A DNA stretch of 64,000 nt from Leptobrachium leishanense (Eukaryota; Chordata; Amphibia; Anura; Megophryidae): assembly GCA_009667805.1 (NCBI GenBank), contig CM019075.1, positions 16,591,376 through 16,655,375 on the forward strand. The letters run 5' to 3'. Position numbers and translations under genes: made by a program. Below the pieces are notes generated by a model. That model made no database searches. It saw only the letters and a list, made by a program, of their open reading frames with translations, and was not told where the DNA came from. This document shows positions 1-10,687 of the stretch, one piece after another (the stretch's first letter is position 1; each line of letters opens with the position of its first letter).

Positions 1-458
1 ATGAAAAACTCTCAGCCGTCCTGATTTCTGTCTCTTGCCATTGTTTCTTCTCTGGCTTCTTGATTTTGAGAACAAGAACAGAATCTCCACCAGTGAAGTA
101 TGAGATATGTGGAGGCTCTGTGGGAGATCCATAAAGGTCCAATGGGAGGATTGGGGAGTGAGCTGTTTATCCCCTTCACTACTAGGTCTCCCATAAAACT
201 ACTAGCAGGACCCAATGGTTTTATAGAAAACCACTTTCCATTACACACTTAGGTGATCCTCATTTGAAAAGCAGGGGGCTCCCTCTGCTTGCCAAAAAGT
301 GCTTCTAAGTATACATTACAGCTTGGGCTCTGTGCAGAGCTGGATTTATAATTAAGCAGAGTAGGCATTGGCCTACAGGCACCTACCACAAGGGGGCACC
401 TTTCTAAAAAAAATACAGGGGTCTAAGTGATTGTAAGTTGTATTTGTGGGAAACAGTC

Positions 459-592
459 TAGATCAGGGATCAAGCTGTGGTCCCCTAGATTTTTAGTGCC
501 TGCAAATCCCAGAATTCTTTGAATGCAGTAAGTGGCCAGAGAATTCTGGGAGCCATCGTTCAGAAATATCTAGGGGGTGCAGAGTTTGAGAT
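459..592. repeat. small foldback MITE
   Basis: An imperfect inverted repeat with arms including cccagaattcttt and its complement agaattctggg, bounded by 'ggtcccctagat' and 'atctagggggt'. It resembles the 'aactacaaatccca' type of foldback MITE that recurs at 6265, 30453, 50752, 59993 and 61130 in this window. Confidence 0.45.
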
Positions 593-766
593 TCATCTAT
601 GGGTGGGTCGTGGGTCACCCAATCACCATCAGGTTTATGTAAAAATAAATGTTTTTCTTAACACAACACTATTCACTTTAATTAGAAAGTGAGCAGTGAT
701 GATGCACCATCTTATTTCCCATGTAACCAGCAATTTTATCAAAACTCTAAATCATGGCACTGTAAT

Positions 767-1632
767 TGTCACGGTGCACCCAGTGTGAGCCAAGATGGGC
801 ACATTATGCAGGCTAGATAGTCCTTTAGACAGGATAGCTTCTGGCTGCAAGACATGGACGTCTGGAGACAAGGTAACCAGACGACAGGCAGGGCAAGGTT
901 TAAAGAGAATATACTGGCATCCAGCAACACACTAAAGGGAACCCTAATCTAGGATACGGTCCTTAGAATGGCCATCTGTTCTAAGGGAGGGGACCTCACT
1001 GCTGGGTGACGAACCAAGAGACAGGGCAAGAGGGACAAATCCAGTGAAGTGGTAAAAAACAAGAGCTGACGTTAGAAACCAGAACGGGTAGTCATACACA
1101 AAGCCAGAGATCAGAAACCAGAGGGAAGAAATAGACAAGCGAGCTGTCAGTACAAAGGAGATCAAAGAGCATGATAATAGAATACTCAGGGAACCAGACC
1201 AGTCATACACAGTACATAAGACAGAAACACAGATCAGAATAAACCAAAATATGACAGGCAGGGCAACTGGAGGGGCAGACAGACTAAGGAAACAATAAAT
1301 AAACCGAACAGTGGAAGAACAGAAGAAAATACTTAAGATACACCAGCAAAACCTTAGGGAGCAATGTGACTCCTATGCAGGAGTCCTGGGGAATGGGAGA
1401 GGCTGCCTTATAAAAGGGAGCTGGCCAAAGCAGACAGATCAGGTGGTCCAAGACCAAACTGGCTACAGGAAATTCCTGGAGCGGAGGAAAAGCAAGAAAT
1501 GGCCCAGACAGGAGCCGGTCCCCATCGCTCTAACAGTGAACATGGCTGGAAACATGACAGCAATGGGGAGACACAGCGGGACTCTGGACCCCTCTATCTC
1601 TGAGACTGAGACACATGCCAAGTGCGGTGACA
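767..1632. repeat. possible solo LTR
   Basis: An 866-bp block that starts tgtcacggtgcac and ends aagtgcggtgaca, so its ends are short imperfect inverted repeats of TG...CA type as in LTRs. A TATA-like tataaaag lies near 1408 and an aataaa near 1290. The flanking 5-mers (gtaat and ttgga) do not form a target duplication, and no internal retroelement coding is seen, so the call is weak. It could instead be a fragment of a larger repeat. Confidence 0.3.
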
Positions 1633-2385
1633 TTGGAAGTCAGTCTGGCCTTTACAACGTTGGTGATATGCACCAAGAAAATCATGTTGGTTGGGATTAA
1701 AACATTTGACAGTTTTCTTGATCCTGTTTCTTTTCTCGTGCATTATTTTTGTTGGTTTTTGTTTGTTTTTACTCTTGGGTGCCAAAACCAGTTTTCGCAA
1801 GCCCTCGCATCGCTGCTAGATGTGTATTATCAAACCTCTTTGTCTTCTCCTTGAGGCTCCCTTGTGATCTCTTACCATCCGTTAAAATCCCAGCTGTACG
1901 GGTACTCGTGGCGTATCGCCATAGAGATGCTTGGAGCCGTTTATAGAAAAGATGTGTCAGTGCTTTTTTTTGTTTGTTTGTTTAATGGCGAGAATCGCTT
2001 GCTCAGTTTTTCTGGACTTAAAGAGAAAAACAAATAAATCCCACAAAATAACTTAAAAAAACATTCTCTCATCTAGGAAGTTTTTATTTGTATTATGGTA
2101 TTTTTTTCCGTCTTTTTGCTTATTGATTTTTATTTGGCAGTGCTTCAATCTAAGCGGTTGTATGTTCTGTTTTTACTTTGCTAATAAAACCACCAATTAT
2201 AAACAATGAAAATAAATACAAAAACAGGCACTGTCTTCAGATTAGAGTGATTTTTAGTTTAGCGATGTACAAAATCTAATTAAAACCATGATTATATATT
2301 ATATATATATATAAATAAAAATATTATATTTAGAATATATATATAGTTCATAGGGAAAGCGTGCGCTCCTTAAGTTTTTTAAGAG

Positions 2386-2510
2386 TATTTTTATTGTATT
2401 GACAAAAGATCACGTTTCAGTCCAAAACAGGACCTTTTCAAGTTGAAAAAAAAGTCCTCTTTTGGACTGAAACACCAATCGTTTGCCACTACAATAAAAA
2501 ACACTGTTAA
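2386..2510. repeat. foldback element, about 60-bp arms
   Basis: The arms contain gtttcagtccaaaacaggac and, inverted, gtcctcttttggactgaaac, around a centre near 2440. The outer arms (tttttattgta and tacaataaaaaa) extend the pairing. There is no coding capacity. Confidence 0.6.
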
Positions 2511-3051
2511 AAAGATTGCAACAGCGCATGCTTCCCCTCTGAACTGCATTTCTACGGCTGCTGTTAGCACCAGAGCCATAAAAAGAAGATATCCTGGCTG
2601 CGGGGCCCATGTAGTGTGTGTATATATATATATATACATATATATAGTGATATAGCCACTGGACACATGGTTCAGTGTGTGCCATGTTTTTTTCTTTATT
2701 TTGCAGCCACGGTGCTTGCAGGGTACACCATATATCAGGAAAATAAAACAAATGTGAATTAAACACCTATTCCTTATGCGGAGCCTAACTAAACATTCAG
2801 TATTCTTGAATATGCTATTGGGCGGCTAAGCCGCTTACCAATAAGTAAAAATAAAATGCACTTTCCATTGGCTTCAGGATTTAGCTTCCTTCCCTGCTGC
2901 ACCCAGCACCAAGACTGCCCTCTCAGAGGGGACCACCTCTCCTATAAGGGCAGGGCATCAGCTGTGAGTTTACCCTATAAGGGAAAAATTGTGTTCATCA
3001 TTTGCCTTCTAATGAACCTGTGGCCTATTGCCGTGCCTGTAATCACTGTCA

Positions 3052-3077
<26 letters not shown>

Positions 3078-3082
<5 letters not shown>

Positions 3083-3199
3083 TCAAAATTTCAATCAAAA
3101 GCTACTAGCCAGGCCTTAAGAGTTGCTCGCCACTAGTTGCCCCACCATGTAATTTGCACTCGCCAAATGCGAGCAGGAGAGTGGAAATTTTGAGGCCTG
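3078..3199. mobile_element. hAT-like MITE, CAGGCCTC family, deleted copy
   Basis: The ends match the family seen complete at 12546, 43326 and 52174: ggctcaaaatttcaa at the left and ggaaattttgaggcctg at the right. About 45 bp of the middle is missing. It sits between (TA)n runs, so a target duplication cannot be judged. Confidence 0.7.
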
Positions 3200-3622
3200 T
3201 ATATATATATATATATAATATATATATAAAGGAAAAATGGCTATACTCTGTGGCGCTAGATATACACTTTTAAGGATTCACTATATTCCCACACTGTGGT
3301 GCTCCCGTCAGCAGAACAAATTGCAAAATGTGAAGTACTTGACATTTTGATATATATATATTAGGGCTACGGAAATTAATGATTAATTAATCAATTAATC
3401 GTTAATTTCCTGGGTCGATCAAATTTATTTTGATCGACCGCTGGGCGCCGAGTACTTTGGTCACTCGCCTGGGATCCACCAGCCGCGAGATCGCGGAGTT
3501 CACGTGAATTCCGGGATCTTGCGAGAAGCGGCTGGTCAGGTGGTTCCCAGGCGAGCGCGCGTGGCCAAGCTTCATGCCGGCGGACGCTCGTAGGGAGCAA
3601 AGCACGCGGCGGCAGGAGGTGA

Positions 3623-4247
3623 GAGCTGGGGGCACTATATATCCCTGATGTGTGAGCTGGGGCAATATATACATGTGAGCAGGGGCAATATATCCATGTG
3701 AGCTGGGGAAATATATCAATATGAGCTGGGACAATATATCCATGTGTGAGCTGGGGCCATATATCCATGTGTGAGCTGGGGCAATATATCCATGTGAGCT
3801 GGGGCAATATATCCATGTGTGAGCTGGGGCAATATTTCCATGTGAGCTTGGGCCATATATCCATGTGAGCTGGGGCCATATATCCATGTGAGCTGGGGCA
3901 ATATATCCATATGAGCTGGGGCAATATATCCATGTGTGAGCTGGGGCAATATATCCATATGTGAGCTGGGGCAATATATCCATGTGAGCTGGGGGTAATA
4001 TATCCATGTGAGCTGGGGCAATATGTCCATATGAGCTGTGGCAATATATCAATGTGAGCTGGGGCAATATATCCATGTGAGCTGGGGCAATATGTCCATA
4101 TGAGCTGGGGCATTATATCCATGTGTGAGCTTGGACAATATATCCATATGTGAGCTGGGGCAATATATCCATATGAGCTGGGGCAAATCAATATATCCAT
4201 GTGAGTTGGGGCAATATATCCATATGAGCTGGGGCAATATATCCCTC
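3623..4247. repeat. minisatellite, 22-25-bp unit
   Basis: About 27 tandem units of the type gagctggggcaatatatcc plus atgt or atatgt. Long minus-strand reading frames here (repeating WIYCPSSHMD and similar) are an artefact of the repeat. The unit is the reverse complement of the array at 61330-61820. Confidence 0.95.
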
Positions 4248-4419
4248 ATATATATATATCAATGAGTTTTATTGCTGTGGATTCTGTGATACGCTCATAC
4301 ACACTGCACATTGCTGTGAGTTTTATTACTGTGGAGCGATGTTATGCCCTTTTTTAAGTTTTTTTTCTGATCTGTATGTGCGTTATAATTAATCAAAATG
4401 AATCGCTTAAAAAATTTGA

Positions 4420-4492
4420 TTAACCCCTTAAGGTCCTTTAAAGTCAATGCATTTAAGACAGACCAGTCCGTCATTGGTCCTTAAGGGGTTAA
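4420..4492. mobile_element. piggyBac-like MITE, 73 bp
   Basis: It starts TTAACCCCTTAAGGtCC and ends GGtCCTTAAGGGGTTAA, so it has inverted ends with TTAA at both borders, the piggyBac target-duplication signature. It is nested inside the hAT-like element at 3362-4525. Confidence 0.6.
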
Positions 4493-5364
4493 TCAAACAC
4501 AAAATTTTAATCATTACCAGCCCTAATATATATATATATATATTCATCAGAGCACAGAGCTACTTTGCTCATTCTGCTGTAGTTCATATTAATCTATCAA
4601 TAGGAAAAAGTGAAACCACAATTACAAATATATAGCATTAGGGTGCGATTCAAAAATATTATGATCAGCACCCCACTAAGCCGATCAACCACCATGGGCG
4701 GCACCTAAGCTATCAATACGTAAAATACAAACATAATTGCATGACTTCCACGCCCCCTCCCCATTGGGGAGTCTTTTTTAAATCGTTTATTTAATTTAAC
4801 ATTAGCCCATTTTCACATGATGACCAGGGGGATAAATGCAAGTGTTGCCCTGACACGTGCAGAACTGGTATTGAAGCAACCATAAGGCAAGCATATACTT
4901 GAATGTCTGTAGTGTATGAATCTACGCTACAGGGCAGCACTTCTCACGTGCAGCTCATCATCTTGCAGCGGGTATCTATGTCCGGGGAAACAAGGTGGAC
5001 CCTCATCCTGGCAAATCCCAGTTAGAGGGCAAAGACTGTTTTATAAACATATTGGCTACAAAAATCCTGGGAAATGCTGCTCACCGAATAGGACCATGGA
5101 TGAAAACCAAAGATTAGAATGATCAGATTATGTGAACATTTGTCTGAGTTTCCTGATCATTTCAGAGTCTGTTTGTGAAGCATTTTTTAAAAAAAATATT
5201 TGATTTAATGTAAGATCATAGAATGTGCACTTTTTGGGAATGTGCAGCCGTATGTTTTTGCTATGATCTAGAAGACGTTCCAGGCTGTAACATTGTTTCT
5301 AGGTTGCACATAGTAATTAATCGCACTGACACTGCAGCTCTTGACATGTCGTGTGTTGCACCAG

Positions 5365-5457
5365 GTGCCACGGAGAGGGTGCAGAAGAAGGCTGCTGGTT
5401 TTGAAGAGGAGCTCTCCGGAGTCCTTGAGAGACAGAATAACAAACCCGTTCCTTCCG
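5365..5457 (+). CDS. CHGA: chromogranin A, internal exon (N-terminal third)
   Basis: The 93-nt exon is bounded by an acceptor (gttgcaccag|GT) and a consensus donor (CCG|gtaagt). It encodes GATERVQKKAAGFEEELSGV followed by LERQNNKPVPS, which aligns with the vertebrate chromogranin A stretch GAKERAHQQKKHSGFEDELS and its continuation, just after the N-terminal vasostatin region. It enters with one base owed by the previous exon and leaves in phase 1, which fits the next exon exactly. Chromogranin A is an acidic, calcium-binding protein of dense-core secretory granules in neuroendocrine cells and a precursor of bioactive peptides. The KK in this exon could be a processing site. The assignment rests on alignment from memory together with the downstream exons. 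Confidence 0.9.
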
Positions 5458-6404
5458 GTAAGTGTCGGCGTGACCTTTTCTAGCTACAAATCGATCTTCA
5501 CCGAGACCTTGGTTTCAGGCACATACGTTTCAGCGTGTGTTACGCTTCTCTCTAGCATCCCGAGCATCATGGAAAATCGAGTATTTAAGAGTATATTATG
5601 GTCTCCGTTGAGCTGGAAGGTCAGGCCAATTCGTGGAAACCGTTGTGTCAATTGGATCGTTTTAAGAGACTTTAAAAACATGTAACTTGCGCATAAATGA
5701 GAGATTTGGTTACAAAATGTGATGTTTTGGTAGCCTTATGCATTGTGTGATCAATGTACCCCCCCCCAATGTGGCAGGTCCTATCATTCCCAACAAACTT
5801 ACTGCTCTTATGAGATTACACATACCTCCTCTTGAAGCTCTCTGCATTGTGAGGAGGCACTTGTGAGTGGGAGGGGTGCAAAACCAAGGAGGGTGATGTT
5901 CAGTCCTCAAAATGTAACATGCAAAATACCAATGGTGGCACTCCTCCACATGCATTTTTTTATAAGGATGCTTTTGAGATCACTGAACACAACCTACAGA
6001 ATACACAGCACGCCATGTTAACCTAACGGTATTAAAGTGTAGGAGGAAGACAGGGTTTGGCATTGGTCAAGCAGCAGTCCGTACACCCCTGGGGTAAACA
6101 TTAACACCCCCTTAATGTATTTATGTGATCAGTTAACAAAGTATGTTTTCCTTGTTACATTATTTATTACATGGTATAATCAATACTGGAGAGCATATCC
6201 TAACCATGAGCTCTCCTTGACCCTGCAGCAATTCATCCAGTCATCAGACAAGAAGCAACAGGGATGTCGAACTGTGCCCCCCCCTATGTTTCTGAACTAC
6301 AACTCCCACGATTCTGTTACTTTCAAAGAGTTCTGGGAATTATATGCCATCATGATCATCTAGGGAGCCAGAGTTTGACATCCCTGCCTCTAATGGTGAA
6401 CCTC

Positions 6405-7715
6405 AACGCACCCTTCACCTTTCCAACCTGGTGTTCAAGAGGTTTTCTGGGAAGCTACCACCCTACATGAATAGGCTGCTTCCCCCAGCAGTTCCCTCAT
6501 CCTATAACCTCCGATCCAGGACCTGCACCTTACTTCTTACAATACCACAATACAAAAAGAAAGTGACTTGATCCTCATTTTCCTACAGAGCACCGCAAAT
6601 ATGGAATAACCTCCCTGACGCCATCAAATCTTCCCCAGTCTAAAGTCACTTAAGAAATCCCTATTAACATACCTCAATACTGAATTCACCTGTAAACATG
6701 TAACACAGTGACTATATACAGAATGCGCCTGTAAACATGTAACATAGTGACTATAAACAGAATGCGTCTGTAAACACGTAACATAGTTAGTGACTATATA
6801 CAGAATGCGCCTGTAAACATGTAACAGTGACTATATACAGAATGCATCTGTAAACATGTAACATAGTGACTATATACAGAATGCACCTGTAAACATGTAA
6901 CATAGTGACTATATACAGAATGTGACTGTAAACATGTAACACAGTGACTATATACAGAATGCACCTGTAAACATGTAACATAGTGACTATATACAGAATG
7001 CACCTGTAAACATGTAACATAGTGACTATATACAGAATGCATCTGTAAACATGTAACATAGTGACTATATACAGAATGCACCTGTAAACATGTAACATAG
7101 TGACTATATACAGAATGTGACTGTAAACATGTAACACAGTGACTATATACAGAATGCACCTGTAAACATGTAACACAGTGACTATATACATAATGCACCT
7201 GTAAACATGTAACATAGTGAGTATATACAGAATGCACCTGTAAACATGTAACATAGTGACTATATACAGAATGCACCTGTAAACATGTAACACAGTGACT
7301 ATATATAGAATGTGACTGTAAACATGTAACACAGTGACTATATACAGAATGCACCTGTAAACATGTAACACAGTGACTATATACATAATGCACCTGTAAA
7401 CATGTAACGTAGTGACTATATAAAGAATGCACCTGTAAACATGTAACACAGTGACTATATACAGAATGTACCTGTAAACATGTAACAGTGACTATATACA
7501 GAATGCACCTGTAAACATGTAACATAATGACTATTTCCTACGTATGTATTTTCTGTTAATCTGTATATTTGTGTTTTTTGTTTAATATCTTGCATTTTAT
7601 TACTTTGTATTTCTGTAACGACTGTAACAATTCAATGTTCTTGAACACAGGACATACTGAAAACGAGAGAAATCTCAATGTATCCTTCCTGGTAAAATCC
7701 TATATAAATCAATAA
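6405..7715 (+). mobile_element. CR1/L2-like LINE, 3'-end fragment with expanded 3' UTR
   Basis: The start (cctttccaacctggtgttca) matches the copy at 44143-44620. Both encode, with breaks here, the end of a reverse-transcriptase ORF of the form FSYRAPQFWNNLPDAI, typical of CR1/L2-type LINE C termini. Both end in acttgaaaa(t/c)gagagaaatc followed by cttcctggtaaaatcc and a short taaat repeat. The copy is 5'-truncated and its reading frame is broken. Unlike the other copy, its 3' UTR contains about 21 tandem 39-bp units. Confidence 0.7.
6690..7530. repeat. minisatellite, 39-bp unit, about 21 copies
   Basis: The unit is gtaacacagtgactatatac followed by agaatgcacctgtaaacat. A single unit is present at 44405-44440 in the sister LINE copy, so the array expanded from LINE 3' UTR sequence. 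Because 39 is a multiple of three, two minus-strand frames stay open for 220-240 codons without being genes. Confidence 0.95.
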
Positions 7716-8321
7716 ATAAAGAGGTCTCTCAACTGCATGTCTTGTGATGCTCAGCCAGGCTAATGCATGACATAGCATCATGGGACATGTGGGTCCGACA
7801 CACCTGGGTTGCCAAGGTTCGCAGTCATTTGCTCTAATACATGGGTCAGTAACCTTGGCCCTCCAGATGTTTTGAAACTACATTTCCATTGAGGCTCATT
7901 ACATTTTTATAGCCTAGTTTGAGGCCAATCTGTAGGTACAGTCCACATTTATTACCATTGTTGTGTCCAGAGCCTTTATAATGAAGACATTTTTTAAAAT
8001 ATACCGCTTAAATTTAAGTTTGTTTATTATATTGTTTTTACATGTAAAATGTCATCTATAAAACGCTTCCATGTATCCGAGTATTTTAATGGTGTTTTCT
8101 GAAAACAAACAAGGTTACAGTATATAAATAGCCTCAAAACTGGGTCAACCATTGGTATATTATTCATTAGAGCCAAGAAACCCCCCACCCTTGAAGCCAT
8201 CAGAGATGCACCTGCTTCTGTTTCAGAATTTACATTAATTTACTGGTGTACTTGTCAAGATTTGCGTACATAATAACATAGGAAATAATGTTTATTAATC
8301 ACACACATCCCGTCTCTGCAG

Positions 8322-8720
8322 ACAAACTGGAGGGAATCCCACCTGGAACTCGTGAATCTTCATTTGGAGCTACATCATCAGAAAGTACCGAAAGCAAGAG
8401 GAAACCGGAGGAAGAGGAAAAAGCAGGTTACCAACAAGAACGCAGCCGGGAGGACAACAATGCTGATGAGCTGGAGAGTAATGACATAGAAAAGCGAGAA
8501 GAAGCGCCCGAGAGTGAAGAGACTGATAACCACATCACCGACACAAATTATGAGGACCTTCCCAGAGAAACTGAAGACAACACAAGCCATAACTCCAAGG
8601 AAACTGAGGCCGAGAGCCAGAAGGAGTCGAGCGAAGCAGATGAGAAACGAGAAGATGGAAAGGACTATCCGAAACAAGAAAGTACCGAAACCGAAGAGGA
8701 CGAAACCCAAAGAGAGGACA
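8322..8720 (+). CDS. CHGA: chromogranin A, large acidic exon
   Basis: The 399-nt exon follows the acceptor ctctgcag and ends at ACA|gtatgt. It completes a split Asp codon from the exon at 5365 and encodes about 132 residues from DKLEGIPPGTRESS to ETQRED. The product is extremely rich in Glu, Asp, Ser and Lys, as expected for the disordered, calcium-binding middle of granins, where sequence is poorly conserved. Dibasic sites (ESKRKP, IEKREE, DEKRED) are possible prohormone-convertase sites. There is no transmembrane segment. It leaves in phase 1, matching the next exon. The frame continues 37 codons past the donor into the intron, so the ORF end is not the exon end. Confidence 0.92.
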
Positions 8721-9617
8721 GTATGTTAAAACAATTCATGATCTATAGCAGAAGCCAGAATAGGGACTGGCGATTTATAATCTCTTGTTTTAGGCAGCCC
8801 TGCTCCTACATCCAAAACACTATGATGCTTTAACGTTGTTTTTCTTCAATTGGCATGGACTAAACGAACCAGATATTTATAGATAACCTTAATCCCAACA
8901 AACAGTTATTACTGTGCCTGGAATTAAGGTGATCAGTAGAAGGGAGCTGCAATCAAATAATAGATGAAGCAATTATAACATAGGGTGCTCATGGAGCCAG
9001 TGGGGCCAACCACAACGTTACCACAACAAACAGATAGCACCAGGCAGTCTGGAGTAAGAAGTGTCGTTTTAATGGAGAGGCAACGTTTCAGTCCCATTGA
9101 CGTTTCTAAAGCATCAATGAATGTTGCATCTCCATTAAAATGTCACCTCTTACTCTAGAGTGGCTGGTGCCATCTGTTTGTTGAGGTACCATTGTGGTTG
9201 GCGCCATGACCACCCTATATTATAATTGCTTCATCGATTATTGGAAGGCAGCTCCTTACTACTGATAACTTTACTTCTAATGGTCCAAAGTCCCCCTTTC
9301 ACTGTGGTCTCTGTTAAGTGGACATGGTAAGGTTCTGAATCTTCCCTCTTGAGTTCTACATTGCTGTTCCAGAATGTCGCACCCAAATACAGGGCAGTAT
9401 TACAAAGTTGGTGCTATCTTAACCAGAGCTGTTGTTAACTTAACAGCTCCATAGGCTATAATGGCTCTGGTAAGTTTACAACAGCTCTGGTTAAGTTAGC
9501 AGCAACTTTGTAATATAGCCCAATGTGTTTAAAATGCAACACTTTTGATTATCATTATGTTCTGAAAGATCGGGACGTGATTTAAAGGATTCATGATTTT
9601 ATTGGTTATTCTTTCAG
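8721..9617 (+). other. CHGA: CHGA intron
   Basis: This intron of 897 bp (gtatgt...ctttcag) contains the foldback element at 8925-9270 and a short inverted pair around 9425-9500 ('accagagctgttgttaactt' and its complement). Nothing else is recognised. Confidence 0.85.
8925..9270. repeat. foldback element, arms about 150 bp
   Basis: The left arm (gatgaagcaattataacata) is mirrored by the right arm (tatattataattgcttcatc). The pairing continues inward through acaaacagatagcaccag and its complement to a centre near 9100 with caacgtttcagtcccattga. There is no ORF. The arms are roughly 85-90% alike by eye. Confidence 0.8.
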
Positions 9618-10039
9618 ACTCCCGAAAGTTCTCGGAAGATCACAACTCTGACAAAGGTGAGGCAGATGCAGAGGCTGAAAGCAGCAAGGAAGAAAGGAAA
9701 CCTGACACACCTCAAGAAGGTGGCCATTCCCACCAACAAGAAACCAAAAGTGATGAAGAAACCGCATCAAAGGAACTTGAAGATTCCAAGAGATTTAACA
9801 AGATGGACGAGCTTGCCAAACAGCTAACGTCCAAGAAATGGGTCGAGGAGAACAGCAGCGAGGAGGCCCATCATCATTCTGCTGAACAGAAATACGATGC
9901 AGCAAATGAAGACGGGGATGACAGACAACAATGGAAGCAGTCAAGAGATGATGGCAATGAGAAGGAATCCCAAATCGCAAAAAGACCAGACCCAGAGGAG
10001 AGGAAGGAAGAAGAAGGAAGTGCTAACAGGAAGACAGAG
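9618..10039 (+). CDS. CHGA: chromogranin A, exon with WE-14-like peptide
   Basis: The 422-nt exon (acceptor ttctttcag, donor GAG|gtttgt) encodes about 140 residues. The middle part KRFNKMDELAKQLTSKKW aligns with the conserved WE-14 region (KR-WSKMDQLAKELTAE-KR in mammals). The end, EERKEEEGSANRKTE, aligns with the mammalian EEKKEEEGSANRRPE. Between them is a His/Glu/Asp-rich disordered stretch. Dibasic sites flank the WE-14-like peptide (KR before, KK after), so release of a 13-14-residue peptide is plausible. The first residues differ from WE-14 (Phe-Asn instead of Trp-Ser). The donor is GTTTGT, a weaker consensus, but phase 0 joins cleanly to the last exon. Confidence 0.94.
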
Positions 10040-10603
10040 GTTTGTGTCATCCTAAAAATCAGTCCTTTTAAGATCCAGCCCTACAATGTGCTACTGAAAC
10101 GTTTGTGGGTTATGTCTTGCATTCGTTGTTCTTATATGTCAAGCCAGGGCTGGACTGGCCATGAAGAAATGCCCATCAGGCCGTGGACTGACTGGGGCAT
10201 TGTTCCTGTCCACCCACGGCCTTTTGTGAAGGGCACTAAACCCAAATGATGTCTATATCAATTTGGCCAATACAGTGGAGTTCTCCAAAAAAAATCTGTT
10301 TCTATTTGGTGGGTCAAGAGATCATTAAATGTTGAGTGTCTCCATTACCCAACTCTCCTATATATAAAGGAAAATACATGTGAGACAACCATCCAGATTA
10401 CGTTTCCAAACATTATACTTTGAAAACTGCATACTCCTTCTGGTTGGTCTTTGAGTCAATACGACTTTATATTGGTTTACCACATGGCCATAAATATCTG
10501 TCGGAAGAACCCCTTAATTCACGTAAGCTCACGGTCCCCGTCATTCACAAATGGCGTAAAGACCTGCCATCAGATTTTTATATATTTTCTTTTTCTTTGA
10601 CAG
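10040..10603 (+). other. CHGA: CHGA last intron
   Basis: This intron of 564 bp has a strong pyrimidine tract before the acceptor (tttctttttctttgacag). Around 10146-10235 there is a fragment (agggctggactggcc) resembling the end of a hAT MITE. Nothing else is recognised. Confidence 0.85.
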
Positions 10604-10687
10604 GACATTGAATTGGAAAGCCTAGCAGCTATCGAAGCAGAACTAGAAAACGTTGCACATAAGTTACACGAGCTACGAAGAGTCTGA
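10604..10687 (+). CDS. CHGA: chromogranin A, terminal coding exon
   Basis: It encodes 27 residues from DIELESLAAIEAELENVAHK to LHELRRV and a TGA stop. ESLAAIEAEL fits the C-terminal granin signature ([DE]-[SN]-L-[SAN]-x2-[DE]-x-E-L), and the whole aligns with the mammalian end DQELESLSAIEAELEKVAHQ. The segment should form an amphipathic helix, which in granins helps granule sorting and self-association. Here the protein ends RRV, where mammals end RRG. Confidence 0.96.
   Translation, partial: DIELESLAAIEAELENVAHKLHELRRV

Larger units (their letters stand above)
3362..4525. mobile_element. non-autonomous hAT-like element carrying a minisatellite
   Basis: The left end tagggctacggaaattaatg and the inverted right end tagggctggtaatgattaa form terminal inverted repeats. 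Flanks 3354-3361 and 4526-4533 both read atatatat, an 8-bp duplication typical of hAT, though low in complexity. From memory, TAGGGCT ends followed by ATTAAT-rich sequence are typical of a vertebrate hAT group. Inside are a GC-rich palindromic module (3420-3620), a 22-25-bp tandem array (3623-4247), a piece beginning gagttttattgctgtggat that also forms the array at 46370, and a nested piggyBac-like MITE (4420-4492). No transposase is visible, so it would need one supplied in trans. Confidence 0.75.
1..5364 (+). other. CHGA: CHGA intron, upstream part (5' exons outside window)
   Basis: This stretch precedes the first CHGA exon seen here. I looked for the preceding granin exons (the N-terminal disulfide-loop region and its follower) on the plus strand and did not find them, so the stretch is read as intron. 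It holds an LTR-like block (767-1632), small foldbacks (459-592, 2386-2510), (AT)n tracts near 2305, 2622, 3050 and 3205, and a hAT-like element with a minisatellite (3362-4525). Nothing convincing is visible in 600-766, 1633-2285, 2646-3050 or 4546-5364. Confidence 0.6.
5458..8321 (+). other. CHGA: CHGA intron
   Basis: This intron of 2,864 bp is bounded by gtaagt and ctctgcag. It contains a 3' fragment of a CR1/L2-like LINE (6405-7715) with an internal 39-bp minisatellite, a small foldback MITE near 6265-6390 and half of another near 7834-7895. Nothing else is recognised. Confidence 0.85.

Noticed and set aside
767..1632. Confident LTR retrotransposon call
   Set aside because: TG...CA ends are present, but there is no target duplication, no primer-binding site and no coding region, so it is listed only at low confidence.
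3391..4249. Long minus-strand frames (up to 269 codons) rich in WIYCPSSHMD repeats
   Set aside because: They are translations of a 22-25-bp minisatellite in several frames; no start context, splice signal or family match.
1..5364. Earlier CHGA exons (N-terminal disulfide loop)
   Set aside because: No sequence resembling CIVEVISDTLSKP or its following exon was found on the plus strand; they are probably upstream of the window.
6787..7525. Two overlapping minus-strand frames of 220 and 243 codons with VLHVYRCILYIVT repeats
   Set aside because: The 39-bp tandem unit is a multiple of three, so any stop-free frame stays open. The hydrophobic look is accidental.
8378..8710. Minus-strand frame of 110 codons opposite CHGA
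   Set aside because: It is the shadow of the acidic CHGA exon; antisense of Glu/Lys-rich codons yields Leu/Phe-rich frames.
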